Positions 48,535-60,553 of a stretch of DNA of 64,000 bases are shown piece by piece. The notes under the pieces are model-generated. The model saw nothing but the letters and a program-made list of their open reading frames with translations. It was not told where the DNA came from and did not search any database. The DNA comes from Flabesymbios commensalis. Taxonomy: Eukaryota; Annelida; Polychaeta; Terebellida; Flabelligeridae. The number at the start of each line of letters is the position of its first letter. Position 1 is the first letter of the stretch. The stretch spans positions 39,784,869-39,848,868 of the forward strand of contig OZ024905.1 in NCBI GenBank assembly GCA_964017125.1, written 5' to 3'. The position numbers and the translations under genes are program-made.

Positions 48535-48880
48535 ACCCTTTAAGCCCGATATTATTTAATTAATGTTGTTTAACCACTTGAAGCTGTGGTACGGTAGTAC
48601 CGTAATCCACAATTTTAAATGGATAAAAATACTCGTTTTTTGTTTATTTTCTATCTAAATATTTGCAAATAAATATCACAGCAGAGAGCAGTTATTTTAT
48701 ATGGTGATTCAAATATGAACCTTTAAAGTGATAATCCTGTGTATGGTCGTTTTTAGCCTTTTTATTTGACTTTTAAACAAAAAAACGAAGGAGAAAACAG
48801 CATTAAACATGGTAAATTGACATGCATAAGTAAGTTTTACCCACTTGAAGTTGAAATTATATAATTTAGCTCTTTGAGGG
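48535..48880. mobile_element. Family B relics around a nested family D
   Basis: TTTAACCACTTGAAGCTGTG … CACAATTTTAAATGG is one hairpin. A second half (ACCCACTTGAAGTTG) lies at 48839, just before the 48881 insertion. Confidence 0.55.
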
Positions 48881-49132
48881 TTAACCCTTTAAAAGCTCAC
48901 GATGCATTAAAGCATCATTTTACATTCCTGAAAATAGACTTAATTTTCCTACAACCATGGTTTTTAGAACGAAAATTTCCATGAAACTCTTTTACCAATA
49001 CATGACAATTTTCTTTAATTTTTAACCCACATCAAATCATCTTCATTCACTACAAGTCGAGAATTGCGACAGCAATTCGCGGCTTGTAGTGGATGAAGAT
49101 GACAATGATAAATTCAGGATTCAAAGGGTTAA
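48881..49132. mobile_element. TTAA-type MITE, family D, intact
   Basis: TTAA at 48881-48884 and 49129-49132. Ends CCCTTTAAAAGCTCACGATG and GGATTCAAAGGG. The hairpin TTCACTACAAGTCGAGAATT GC / GCAATTCGCGGCTTGTAGTG is present. Confidence 0.85.
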
Positions 49133-49392
49133 ACAAGCTGTATAATTTGTAACCTTATTGGTTACAATTGACTGACCACTCTCATCTCAAGGATAATTTT
49201 AAAAGTGAATCTTGAGTTTAGTAATTTTTTAGTCATAGTATGAGTCAGGGCTATTAAGAGCTATTTCCAATACAAATATATACTTTTTTTAGCATTAAGA
49301 ACATAATGTTTGTTAAGTCAATGGTAGCAGAAAGTTATTTATTTTGCGATTTACACAGATGTTGAGCTTCTTATTTATACCCAGATAAGTCA

Positions 49393-49455
49393 GATAACTG
49401 CCCAGAAAACACGAGACGTCCAGCCATGGTCCATCGTCTGTAACGCTTGCCCATT
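49393..49455. mobile_element. Family E half-element
   Basis: CCCAGAAAACACGAGACGTC … CGTCTGTAACGCTTGCCC; one arm and the centre. Confidence 0.5.
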
Positions 49456-49456
49456 A

Positions 49457-49711
49457 TTAACCCTTTACCCCTTACAGCGTTTAAATATATTTATGCAAAC
49501 CATAGAGACCAAAGGGTTTTTTTCATTTTGAAATCTCTATAAATGTCTTAATTACTTCTCTCCGCTTCATTTGAATACCTATGTTATGGGTCGACGACCA
49601 TTACCTTTTTCAATTCTTTCAGCGCAGGTACCGTCTTTATAGGTCAGAATCTGACGTCTGTAGAAGTCAGATTCTAACGTCTTAAGACGGTCCCCGCGCT
49701 GAAAGGGTTAA
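49457..49711. mobile_element. TTAA-type MITE, family A, intact ends
   Basis: TTAA at 49457-49460 and 49708-49711. Hairpin AGCGCAGGTACCGTCTTTAT … ACGTCTTAAGACGGTCCCCG CGCT. Confidence 0.85.
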
Positions 49712-49906
49712 ACGCTCACTTTTACAATCTGTCTAATCACCGGGTAAATCATATTTATTGTCTGAACATCAGAATTTGCAAATGTTTGGTTCCAAATTAA
49801 ACAAATATCAATAATTTTCACCCACTTGAAGTTGTGGGTCGCGGTAGCGAGACACAACTTCAAGTGGGTGAAAATGTGAATAAGATAACTCAACTGTTAA
49901 AGGTTT
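49708..49906. mobile_element. TTAA-type MITE, family B
   Basis: Follows directly from the shared TTAA. Perfect hairpin CCACTTGAAGTTGTGGGTCG C / GCGAGACACAACTTCAAGTGG; ends AACTCAACTGTTAAAGG. Confidence 0.75.
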
Positions 49907-49984
49907 ATACCAACTTATGTTCGTCTCGTGCTTTCTGTGTGTTTGATAGGTTTCCCATAGCGGACATGGCGGCCAAATAATTGT

Positions 49985-50278
49985 GTGGCAGGATGCGTTT
50001 TGTTACTTGTTTATATTACACTATGTCATTTGCTGGATACCATTCGTTCATATGTTCTAAGTTTCTCATGTGAAATGCCAATTTTATCGGAAATAAAAAA
50101 TCAATATGCAAAGTTATGTTCGATCGTTTTCTGTGAGACCTCAACGGGGGTTGACCTGAGCGACATCTATGTGTGGAAAGTGCTAAATAATGTAACATTT
50201 ATACATCGTCTACTCCAAAAAAATAATTTTCATTTATTTGAAGACGCGAATTTTGTCAGACATTCCTGTTTCAATTGA
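49985..50278 (+). other. Open frame of 97 codons, doubtful
   Basis: Starts with a hydrophobic stretch (GCVLLLVYITLCHLL), but the remainder has no family resemblance, no homologous copy and no supporting splice or polyadenylation context. I regard it as probably non-coding. Confidence 0.12.
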
Positions 50279-50464
50279 AAGAAATATCTATATGAAAGAA
50301 CATTTTATCAATACACATTGTGTCTGATAAAACTCAAATTCAAGTTGTGTATACAAAACCCGATCCCATATTCCTAAAAAATACAGTTTCAACGGAAATA
50401 TACAGTTTTAACATCTCTTCAAAGTGGTGGACGACTTCCCACTACACATTATTTAACTATTTCC

Positions 50465-50677
50465 TCGCTGAGTTAACTTATTCAAATTTTTAGAGTTAAT
50501 GTTATATCTCGCTTCCCCTAACCCACACCTTTAATTGGGTGGAAATGGATCTTATTTGTTTAATTTGTGAGCAAACATTTAAAAACCTTGATGCTTAAGC
50601 ACTCTTTTATTCCCAATAACTGTGATTTAATCGGATAATAAAACAGATTATTAATAACTTGACTCGTGAGGATAACT
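50465..50677. mobile_element. Family B MITE, diverged
   Basis: GTTATATCTCGCTTCCCCTA, CCACACCTTTAATTGGGTGG AAATG, CCCAATAACTGTGATTTAAT, ending TCGTGAGGATAACTC. Confidence 0.6.
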
Positions 50678-50683
50678 CTTTCA

Positions 50684-50740
50684 AGCCCGAATTAACCATT
50701 GTCATCTTCATCCACTGCAAACCGCAAAAAAACATATTTT
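50684..50740. mobile_element. Family D MITE left-end fragment
   Basis: TTTCAAGCCCGAATTAACCA TTGTCATCTTCATCCACTGC AAACCGC, then broken off. Confidence 0.6.
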
Positions 50741-53700
50741 TTATTTATTAGGGTGCAAATGTAGCAGTAAATCTCGCCATTCCCACAACATCTGTATATA
50801 TTTTTATTGAAATATGCAAATTAGCAGGCATCACCTAAAATCCTGTTTTATCTTTATTCCAAAAACGAGCCATATTCAGCAGCCATGGGGTCAACCTGCA
50901 AAATACCTCCGAACCAGGGTAATGGTGAGGAAGATGTGTAGAATCATGATTTAAATGATGCAAAAATGGCATCAGTGAGTATTTTAGTTTTTCGGCCGGG
51001 CGGATAGTCATACTTTGGAAATTGTGTAAATTGTTAATTTCACCTCAATTATCATTACACCATTTCAAATTATCTGGTTTTCATCCAGACCACTCCCAGA
51101 AATTTTGTTAGGGATATTTGTCCCAGGAGGCTTTTAACAAAAATCACTGGAAGGACAATTGGAACAAAATGATAACTGTAGATCTACTAATATTCACGAG
51201 GTTTTAATTTTCGCAAGGAGGACAAATTCGCGAATTCAAGAATTACGTGATTTTTTCTATTATAATAGCGCTACTAAAGAAAAATGTAAATTTGCGAATT
51301 TTAAACTTCTTCAAAAAATTTGAAACACGCGAAAATGACAAGATCTACAGTATTTTGGTCACTTAATTATGTTTTCATCAATGTTCTCTAGAGTGGGACA
51401 ATTTGGTATTTTAATTGGATTTTGTGAACAATATTTTTTTAAAGTTGTTGAACACATGGGGTGGGTTTCTTAGCTGACAATATGTCTCAGCTTTAATTCA
51501 TAAAGTTATAGTTTTTCAGTTATGGCGGCGATCTCGGAGTTTTCTTTTGACTAGCATATACCATATCTAAGAACATTGAAACATTTTCTGTTAAACGCGA
51601 AAATATGTGTGACAAAAAAAGACGTAGGCTATGTTCCCTTGGGTGGAAAATATAGGGCTATGTCATTTTAAAAGAAATGAGACGATCTTGGATTTTCCGA
51701 GGTATGCCCCAGCTTATATTGTTTAGAAAATTTTCATTTCTCAAATCTTGCTGTGCGAAAAAATGGTCCCTGGATTTAGGGCCTATTAGGTCGACTTTTA
51801 CTAGTATTCCACAAGAAATGAATGTAATGTATATAAAATGTTCAAAATTTTAAGTGTTGTCAATCGTTTTCCCCAAGGGATATTTCTCAGTTCTTTTTTT
51901 CTGTGATACTGGAGGTGTTGAGGAACATAAAATCGAAGAGTTTAATGAGATGAAAAAAAATCCGCAGGTCATCCACAATCGACGAGTCTATGGCAATCAA
52001 CTTTGCAAATATCGCGATGAGATCATCAGGGGGTATAGATTTTTACTTGAAAACAGTTTGGAGGTAATGATTTTGTACAGGGTATTATAGGAAGGGGGTC
52101 ATTGATAAATTGTGTACATTATTTTGAAGGTGATGTATACATTTTACACATGTACACATTTTAATAAAATTGTAGTAAAATAATTAAATAAAGATCAGAG
52201 AGTAGTTTTAATTAAGCACCCTAGAGTACAATCGGTGTGCTCATAGTGTTTAGCTTATTTTTTCTATAGAAACATTAGATTCTGAATTACATGAATATAT
52301 AGGAGAAAACTTCAATCAAGAGAACTTCAATCCATTAAAAATTTGAAGAAACTCCACATGGTAGGGGAGATAATTTTTTTCTGTTATATTTTAATTATTT
52401 AACGTGAAGTCTAAGAAAATTGTTTGTGGGGTGAGTTGGGGTAGAAGCATTTTTTATGGACGCCCAAACAGCCTATGTGTCTTTAATTGAGTCGCTTTTG
52501 TGTTCTGATTAACTTTTAACAAAAACCCATTCAAAATGGCTGACGGCAGCCATCTTATAAACAAATCGACATGATGGGGGCTCATTTTTTCATCAAAAGT
52601 GCTTGATGTAGCATATCCATTGTATTATAGTTATTTTTGGAGCATTTATATGTCTTAACTCACCGAGGGAGGGGTCAGCAACTTTTCACATTTAGGTGTG
52701 AGAGCCAATGATTTTGTACGGAAGTTTTCAGCAAACTCCTCTCAGCCATTAATTAGTACATTTCTTAGCAAATATTTGATGAATTCGTGATGATCTTGTT
52801 TAGCACTCTTGCTCCCTCTGGTGAATAAGCCTCACTATGTCCTCCATCTGGTGAATTATGAGCAATTGCTGGTGCACTTGCCATCTGGTGAATAAAATCT
52901 TCTCCTTTGCTCGAGCCCTTCTAGTGGATAGGTTAGGTGAATTTTGACTTCAAGTCATGATGCAAACGATTCCTTTGGCATGGCGTTACCTTAAGGTCAT
53001 AGAAAAAGATATATCCAAAGACACAAGTGAGATCGGCCTTCGTATTCCAAATATTTGCATTTTTTTCAAAATGGCCGCAAAAAAAACACAAAAAGGGCAA
53101 TTTGCATATCAGCCATGCACAAATTACAATTTAGCTTCCAAAGTAGGCTACATTTAAAAGGGCAAGAAATAAAATAAAATTAAAAGAAAGTACCGTAAAT
53201 AACGATATTTTTAGCTTAACACAGCTACCAATGGCTTAAAGGTAAAATTATCTAATTAGCCGTATACGGGTCTAAATTTTAGGAGATTTTAGACGCTATA
53301 TTTCTCTTTTTTTATGTCTAGTGCATAGTCATGTACACTGTGCTCCAGATAAGATATTATTCGATTATTTATTGATGACGTCCTAAACGTCTATACAGAA
53401 AACGAACGTCATAATAACCATGTCTTTCTATAGGCTTATAATGCTATTTTTTAAATAATCAAATAGCAAAATATATGCTAATGTCGAAAAGCCAGTTTAG
53501 TAGGTGTATCTACTACTGCAAAATTTCCGCAAATAATAGACTAAGCTATGTAATATTAATTCCTGTTTCACTATACTTTATTATTTAAAATTTCTATGAG
53601 GTATGTGATATTTGTTATAACAGACTGATCGACCTTCAAGTTTGTGTGAAAGTACACATGCTCCCATGGATACGATGGACTGGGGTCGCGATTCATTTTT

Positions 53701-54470
53701 CAATGTCATAAAACTAATACTTGAATCTTACACAGAAGTAAAAGACAATATTGATGTGTAGAGTTGAGCAAATTAGACGAGTTGCCTGATTTCTTAGTCT
53801 TGGGTAAAATGTGTGATAGTTGAGGTATTTCTCGTAGTAGTCTGGTAGTGGGCCTGGTGGTAAAAGTACACAAGATGTAGTGCAGCTAGTGATGACTAAT
53901 TATGTGCTGTGGCATAAAAGTTGCATAAATGCAATTGATAACCAAAAAGTAGAGAGGAAAAACATGAAGAATCAGCCTATTGAAAACACGGCGTCTCAGG
54001 AACGGAGCAAAGTCTTCAACAGAAACTTCATATATACCATCGAAATCATACAGTGAGCCATTAGTTTTTTTCCTGTGGTTAAGTAGAAAATAAAAAAGAA
54101 ATGTGAAAAGCTGCAACATTTGGTTAAGATAAAAAAAGTAGACGAATGTGTTCGGCTGTAAAGCGATAAGCATATTTTGAAAAAAACTAGAGCTGCAAGT
54201 GATAGTTATGCTCTCACTTGATGCTGTTCACCATCGAGCATGCTTGACTAAAATTTACAGGGAAATAGAAACTGATAATGATACTGAGAGAAACGAAACT
54301 CAAGTGATAAAAGCACATGTTCTGAATTAATTGTTAATATCATGACTCAGGAGAAACACTACCTATGGCTGACATGACTACTTTATATATTAACCGCATT
54401 GCTGTTTGGGCTTTTCTTCTATTCGTTGTAATACCACTGTCCGCGTCTCCGCGAGGATATCAAAAATAAT
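50741..54470. other. MITE-poor stretch, content mostly unknown
   Basis: Unlike the flanks, none of families A-G occurs here for about 3.7 kb. It may be one large insertion or a gene region. AGGGTGC at 50750 and GCACCCT at 52218 are a weak inverted pair. Between 52810 and 52940 the phrase CATCTGGTGAAT recurs three times. One possible exon (51884-52050) is listed separately. Confidence 0.4.
51884..52063 (+). CDS. Possible exon, unknown product
   Basis: The open frame encodes CDTGGVEEHKIEEFNEMKKN, PQVIHNRRVYGNQLCKYRDE and IIRGYRFLLENSLEV, a highly charged and protein-like sequence. A pyrimidine tract (TTCTTTTTTTCTG) precedes it and a plausible donor (GGAG/GTAATG) follows at about 52062. I do not recognise the family. 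It could be an exon of a host gene extending outside, or part of a mobile element filling the MITE-poor stretch. Confidence 0.3.
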
Positions 54471-54472
54471 AA

Positions 54473-54690
54473 TTATTATTATTTCTTGTAAAGCGCTATT
54501 CCAACAGAACAATGCTCGTAGCGCTGTACAAAACAAGTTTATAAAAATGCTTTTTTGAAGAGATGAGTCTTCAGCATAGATTTAAACAGAGTCAGTGATG
54601 GTGCGGACTTGATATCTAGTGGCAGTGTATACCAGAGCATTTTAGTGAAATATTACTTCCTGATATCAAATAAATATGAACAAATCGTGG
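54473..54690 (+). repeat. Dispersed repeat starting with (ATT)n and GTAAAGCGCTA
   Basis: AATTATTATTATTTCTTGTA AAGCGCTATTCCAACAG, then GTAGCGCTGTACA, GATGAGTCTTCAGCATAGAT TTAAA, and AGTGGCAGTGTATACCAGAG C. This order (A/T trinucleotides, GCGC, GATGAGTCTT…, …TACCAGAG) is a common dispersed repeat type in animal genomes. Only one copy here. Confidence 0.4.
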
Positions 54691-54696
54691 TTGGTC

Positions 54697-54888
54697 TCTC
54701 GACGTGAAAGGAAGTAGAACCTCCGATGTTTCCATTATCTTCAAGGCAGCTAAAATACTTCGGAACGGATATCTTTATCCTCAGCAAGAATTAACAGGTT
54801 CCTTTCCTACAACATCTGAATCTAATTCTATCCCGCCAGGCTTGAAGTCATTTTTACACATGTATGCTTCTTTATGGATCAGGCCTTG
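54697..54888 (+). pseudogene. Degraded repeat-associated protein fragment
   Basis: The frame reads RTSDVSIIFKAAKILRNGYL, ELTGSFPTTSES, SIPPGLKSFLHMYASLW. This resembles, from memory, a family of uncharacterised multi-copy invertebrate proteins with the pattern A-x-I-I-x-A-A-x-I-R … G-x-F … P-x-x-L-x-S-F-x-x-M. The continuation appears decayed. Function and element class are unknown. Confidence 0.3.
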
Positions 54889-55251
54889 ATCAACCACCAC
54901 CTGGACCTGACAAATAAAAAGTTACAGCGTCCATTGGACAACAGATTATATGCAACTTTGTTACGGTTGGGAATCAACCACTTTTTTCCCTGACCAAGAA
55001 GCTCCAATGGAAATTCCCTCAAACAGAATTTGGTGAAGATTATTTCCTGGTCATACTTGGTGCAATGCATGCAGAAACAAGAGGTCAGCCGGCCACTACA
55101 ATCCCCCGCCCCGTCCGCGTGACAGAAATTGGCTAGGTGCATCATCCCCTGAACTTTAACATTTTGTTTCACAGTATATGCCTAATGGTTAATGTATTAG
55201 CACAGTATGCCATGTAGGCCTATATTACAGATATTAGTCAATGATGATCAC

Positions 55252-55760
55252 AAGTCGGCCATTTTTTAATTAGATCAAGTTGGACATTTCCCAGGTGAAT
55301 ATCCCTACCTGAAACCACACATTTTGTTTTATAGTAATGATCTAGCTATCTGGCTCAGTTTTCCCGATATTACCCATATTATTGTCAATACTAGCCTCAA
55401 GTCGGCCATTTTGTATTTGATCGAGTGGAGATTTTTCAGGCCATGTCCATCCATGAAACTTCACATTTAGTTTTATATTTAACGGTATAGCTATTTGGCT
55501 CGTTTTGCCACTTATCAGGCATATTTAGGTTAATTATGGCCGATAGTCGGCCATTTTGAATTTGATCAAGGTAATAGTTTTCAAGGCATACCCCTACCTC
55601 AGACTACGCATTTTGTTTTATAGTAGTAGTCATGTTTTACGAGATATCGACATTTTCAGGGAATATCCCTACCTGAACCACTTATTTTGTTGTACATTAA
55701 TAGTCTAGCTATATGGCATGGTTTGCAGATATCTGGCATATTAAAGTTAATTATGACCTA
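55252..55760. repeat. Worn tandem repeat, about 147-bp unit
   Basis: AAGTCGGCCATTTTNNATTT GATC starts units near 55252, 55400 and 55545. Each is followed by TATCCCTACCTGAAACCACA C or its variant, ATTTTGTTTTATAGTA and TAGCTATNTGGC. A partial fourth unit runs to about 55720. Confidence 0.7.
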
Positions 55761-56340
55761 CTCCATCCCAGCTCCGGAATACTGCATCACCTATAATTTC
55801 ACGGGATTTACCAAAACATGCAATTTGCCAATGCAAAACTTCAAAGCCCCTTACAAATGTTGTGTACAGAGGCGGTTGTGCATGTCCCTATGTTAGTGTA
55901 AAGGTGCATGCTCGCGTCATACTTTATGTATTGTAAACGGAACGAGGCAAAATAAACGATGTAGCCTACCAATTACGAATGTTTGCTTACCATTATTTTC
56001 TACGTAAATTTAATTATTCATAGTAATAGTATTTTTACCTTTACACATGCTACTTATATATCCCTGAGTATAGAGGATGTCGACATTGTGGCAAATACTG
56101 GGTTCCTAGAGGCAGATATTTCAAAATTCAAAATGGCAGCTCTTAACATAGACACATCATGTGTCAAGATTATTATTAATTTGAGACGTATACCAAATTT
56201 GATGTTTCTATGACTTACCAAAACTTTGTTATTTATGAATAAAGACCACAACAAAATTCGCATTTTTTTAACCTATTGACTGCCTTTTGGCGCAATAAAT
56301 AAACTCATAGATAATATGAATCTCGTTTTAAGATATGATA
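55761..56340. other. Spacer, no gene seen
   Basis: No recognised features. Open frames at 55983-56213 overlap on both strands and are not protein-like. Confidence 0.35.
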
Positions 56341-57812
56341 TGATGAATTTTAGTAAAGTTTGTTTTCGTGGTGATTTCAATATGACTAATATCAGAAATA
56401 CATAATTGTCACGTGTATTATTTATTCCTGGTAATATTGATTGGAAAACATACTTTTCTAATTATATATAGCTAACAACGCTTTCTGTACTATGAATAAT
56501 CAAAACAACTTTATTTAACTTAATAATGTTATCTCAAACAAACATGGCAGTTTGCTAGATTTAGTATTGTCCAGTTCACCGACATTGATCACAGAGCTGG
56601 TGTAATGTCCATTTTTATTTGATACGGATCATACAGTATTATCGTTTAAATTTAATTTATCTTCCAAAGTCAAACGTGAAATATCAGCGACGGTGTATAA
56701 TTTTATATAACAACCTGAACAATATTACTAGAGACTAAAGGCATTGTTTTATGATCGAAATGTCTGAAAATATCAAAACTAATGTCACATGTTTCTGGAA
56801 TTTTTGTCACATTAAAACAAAATTTCTACATCTGCCAGCAGTTCTTAGCAGCGGCAATAAAGAAGCTATAATTATCTTCAGCTGGCAAATCTACTATGTT
56901 TATTAATTATTTCTACTCTGTTTTCAGCTACAATATAGCTGACATAAACCTTCAAGAAGTTACTATACAGATTAATACAAATCTATCTAATATTGTATTA
57001 TCTGAAAATGATGTATTTCTTTTGCTTTGATAATAACAAAGGAAATGGCTCCAATGGCCTACCTCTCAGCGTCCTACGCGGATGTGCAGCCAATGATGGA
57101 GCGACAAGTTTTTAGCCATGTGTACCATTTTGTTCAGGAATTCATCCAATGATTAACTCGCTTTACCACTAGCCAGCTGATTGTCATCTACACTGACATT
57201 AGTAAGACGCAGAAGCATCAACCGACATTATTTTTCTTGATTTTTGAAAAGCTTTCAATTCAGTGCCTCATCATCTCCATGAATTATAAAAAAAAATGTT
57301 TTAATAGTACTACTATTAACATGGCCGATCACAGTCCGTCATTATTGAAGGAAGTGTCTCTACACCCCTCCCTGTCAAATTTGGTGTGCTGCAGGGGACT
57401 ATTGTGGGACCTTTACACTCTTTTTGTTGTAAATAACTGACATGTATATATATTTAGCCCACAATAAAACGTATGTGTAGAAACAACTAATGATCTCGAT
57501 GTCACTGTTACTTATACCTTATCATGGTCTAACTAACAATGTCACCCAATCTTTCTATATTTATCGCTTAGTGCCTCGTGATATCCGTGAGGAAAGCAGT
57601 GTGTTTTCTTTAAAAATAATGTTAATGACCTCTTTTTTTCAAGATTTCTTAACTTTAATGTCAACGACCGCTGCATGTGGAGTTTAGTGTTTACTTGTGG
57701 GTTTTGTCGTCCCTGGTATTCTAGTAGTTTTGTTTTTAATATTTGTATTTTTCATACATTTATACATGTATATAGTTATGTTTTTACTGTACATGAAGCT
57801 AAATAAATAAAT
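56340..57812 (+). mobile_element. LINE relic with endonuclease and RT pieces
   Basis: In order on the plus strand I can read an APE-type endonuclease motif (VCFRGDFNMTN, near 56366), a downstream endonuclease segment (NKHGSLLDLVLSS, near 56540), an RT segment (FFLDF then EKAFNSVPHHLLHEL, near 57230-57290) and the GVLQGTIVGPLLFVV motif near 57385-57425. It ends in an (AAAT)n tail at 57800-57815. The order and the F-N/D-S-V-P-H and QGTIVGPLLF motifs fit a Jockey/CR1-like LINE. The span is far shorter than a full ORF2 and the register changes several times, so it is dead and internally deleted. Confidence 0.7.
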
Positions 57813-57817
57813 AAATG

Positions 57818-57880
57818 GCAATGCTGGGTTGATTTTGGGCGAGCGTCGTAGACGATGATCCAAAGTCAACCCAGTATTGG
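57818..57880. mobile_element. Family E palindrome
   Basis: AATGCTGGGTTGATTTTGG … CCAAAGTCAACCCAGTATT with centre GCGTCGTAGACGATG. It sits directly after the LINE tail. Confidence 0.7.
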
Positions 57881-58540
57881 CCGCTAAACGTGATGTCAGG
57901 TGCAGTCAAATAATCAAATAAGTCAGAATTGATTTTCCAGCTATCCGATCAGGACAAGTCCTCGACACCTCAATCTGGAACTCGATAAATTGCATCCTGT
58001 AAATAATTCCACCACCTGTTTTGACAGATTTTGCATTAATAAAATCACTTTGTGACCATTTGTCCAAATTTATTGGGGATAAAATTAAAACAATCCGTTT
58101 AAATTTCTTGATCAAATACCCATCAGTACAATAACCTGAATTCAAATCCAAAATGTATGTTTCTGAATGTGTGACAGAAGATGCAGTTTAAAAACGTCAG
58201 GACCCGATCTTTAAAGCATGCTGAAAAAAGTAACATAATTTTACAGAATTAGCGTTACTGCAATTACATAATGCCATCTTTTTTAAGTTCACACTGCCAC
58301 TGCTTGACCTGTCCGCTGCTTATATAGGACACCATTGATCACACTACATTATCAAGCATGTTTTCAAATTAGTATGGGATATCATAGATATTGGGCCCGG
58401 CTCAAAGGTGTTGTTCTTCTTATTTGAAAAAAAATGGGCACAAATCCGTAATAATTAAAGAAATATGTAAGATAAAGTACATTTCCACATAAGGTTCCAC
58501 AAGGTTTCGTATCTTGCACACTATATACACCATCATTAAT
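57881..58540. other. Spacer, no feature seen
   Basis: No recognised repeat ends or exon. Confidence 0.35.
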
Positions 58541-58541
58541 A

Positions 58542-59069
58542 TCTTCAGTTTTTAATCTTCAGTTGACCTAGATCACGTCTTTATAAAGATGATACTCAAA
58601 TATATATTTCCTTATAAGTTCAAACGCTGATCTGCAACAGAAGTCGCAGCAGCATCTAATGGGTGTATCGGCAGAGAATGACATGATTCAAGTTGAAGCT
58701 TAATCCTGGCAAGACTAATCTTCTTCTCATTGGGTCGACACTACTCAAATTCTTATTGGGTCAACACTCCACAAATTCCAGATAGATTGTTGGCTCTCTC
58801 TATAAAAACTAAGACTGGGTCGAGAAGTTCACCTATAACGGTCCATATCCTCTACATCCCAGCAGACACTAAACATTTGTATGACATTTGCACAATGTTG
58901 GTCCAACGTCGAAGACGTTGGGCCGACGTTTTACAAATGTTATACAAATGTTTTGTGTTTGCTGGGATGTACCCATACGAAATGCTCAAACAATTGTAAC
59001 ATTCCACAAATTACCTCAATCATCTACTCAGTCTGGCTTTCTGTCCCAGCTCATCGTCGGACTCCCTTT
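58542..59069 (+). repeat. 528-bp duplication, copy 1 (LINE piece plus palindrome)
   Basis: Identical to 59189-59716 apart from about seven base changes, offset exactly 647 bp. The first half encodes a decayed LINE RT segment (LNPGKTNLLLIGS near 58706-58744). The second half contains the family E palindrome 58854-58970. Confidence 0.9.
58854..58970. mobile_element. Family E palindrome, 117 bp
   Basis: ACATCCCAGCAGACACTAAA … TGTGTTTGCTGGGATGT. Arms ACATTTGTATGACATTTG / CAAATGTTATACAAATGT; centre CCAACGTCGAAGACGTTGG. Confidence 0.8.
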
Positions 59070-59188
59070 TAGTTGGGTAGGAGAAATAGGTTCCCGTGCA
59101 CCCCCCGGACAACTAAATTCTGAAATCATTTTCAGCACCCCTAGGATATCTACTTAAAGAATTTTGATGTTCACTTTAAAAAAAATTG

Positions 59189-59716
59189 TCTTCAGTTTTT
59201 AATCTTCAGTTGACCTAGGTCACGTCTTTATAAAGATAATACTCAAATATATATTTCCTTGTAAGTTCAAACGCTGATCTGCAACAAAAGTCGCAGCAGC
59301 ATCTAATGGGTGTATCGGCAGAGAATGACATGATTCAAGTTGAAGCTTAATCCTGGCAAGACTAATCTTCTTCTCATTGGGTCGACACTACTCAAATTCT
59401 TATTGGGTCAACACTCCACAAATTCCAGATAGATTGTTGGCTCTCTCTATAAAAACTAAGACTGGGTCGAGAAGTTCACCTATAACGGTCCATATCCTCT
59501 ACATCCCAGCAGACACTAAACATTTGTATGACATTTGCACAATGTTGGTCCAACGTCGAAGACGTGGGGCCGACGTTTTACAAATGTTATACAAATGTTT
59601 TGTGCTTGCTGGGATGTACCCATACGAAATGCTCAAACAATTGTAACATTCCACAAATTACCTCAATCATCTACTCATTCTGGCTTTCTGTCCCAGCTCA
59701 TCGTCGGACTCCCTTT
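59189..59716 (+). repeat. 528-bp duplication, copy 2
   Basis: Second copy of 58542-59069, separated from it by 119 bp of unique sequence. The included palindrome is at 59501-59617, with one arm base changed at the centre (GACGTGGGGCC). Confidence 0.9.
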
Positions 59717-60352
59717 GGCTTGGGCTGGATTATATGGCACCTGGTCATGCTGAGGATCTGTGCATCGGGCGGATAAATATTGGGTAGGAATAAACAGAAG
59801 CGGTAAATTATAATACCATAGTGTGCTTTATTTTGTCTCTGAACAGGTTTTACAAATTTACAACACACAAGAAAATATAAAGCTGATAGTGAATGTATTA
59901 CATGTTAGCAATATCTGTCCCATCTAGCGATTACAACTGCGGTGAATCAGATTCTACCACATTTGAGCAATATATAGTATTGTTCATCTTCCTAAGATAC
60001 TGTGATTTTGGTGATGTTTTTGAGAATATCCTTTTTGAAAGTCATTATTCCAAAACATCAAGTTGTTTTCTAGCTGGTACGTTGTCATTTTAATGATTAT
60101 ATTGTATAATAAGTAGATGTTTTGATGACGAATACGACGTAATATTATAACTGACTAGAAACCTATGAAAACAAATGTTATCCTAGTAAAACATTTTCTA
60201 CTGAAAAAAATTATCATGCCATAAAATGCACACTTATTGTTCTGAATATAATATATCTTCATTAACTAAGCGTCTATGTCGATTAGGCCTACTCCTAATT
60301 TTAGTGCCCTTTCGCTACTTGGGCCTATATTCATTTGACTAGATTGAAATCA
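59717..60352. other. Spacer, no feature seen
   Basis: AT-rich with no recognised element. Confidence 0.35.
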
Positions 60353-60553
60353 CTTAACCGCGGCGTAACCGTTCAAACGATAATCACGTGAAACAAGAAT
60401 GTGGAATGAGAACTAAACAATGAATGTTCTACATTAGCATATGTTTTGATACAAATATGGGTATTTTTTACTCACTTGAAGTTGTGTGTCGCGGCAGCGA
60501 GACACAATTTCAAATGCGTGAAAATGTCACTTCTCCAAGCTTTAAGGGTTAGC
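60353..60553. mobile_element. Family B MITE
   Basis: Hairpin CTCACTTGAAGTTGTGTGTC GCGG / GCGAGACACAATTTCAAATG CG; right end CCAAGCTTTAAGGGTTA; left end TTAACCGCGGCGTAACC. Confidence 0.7.
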
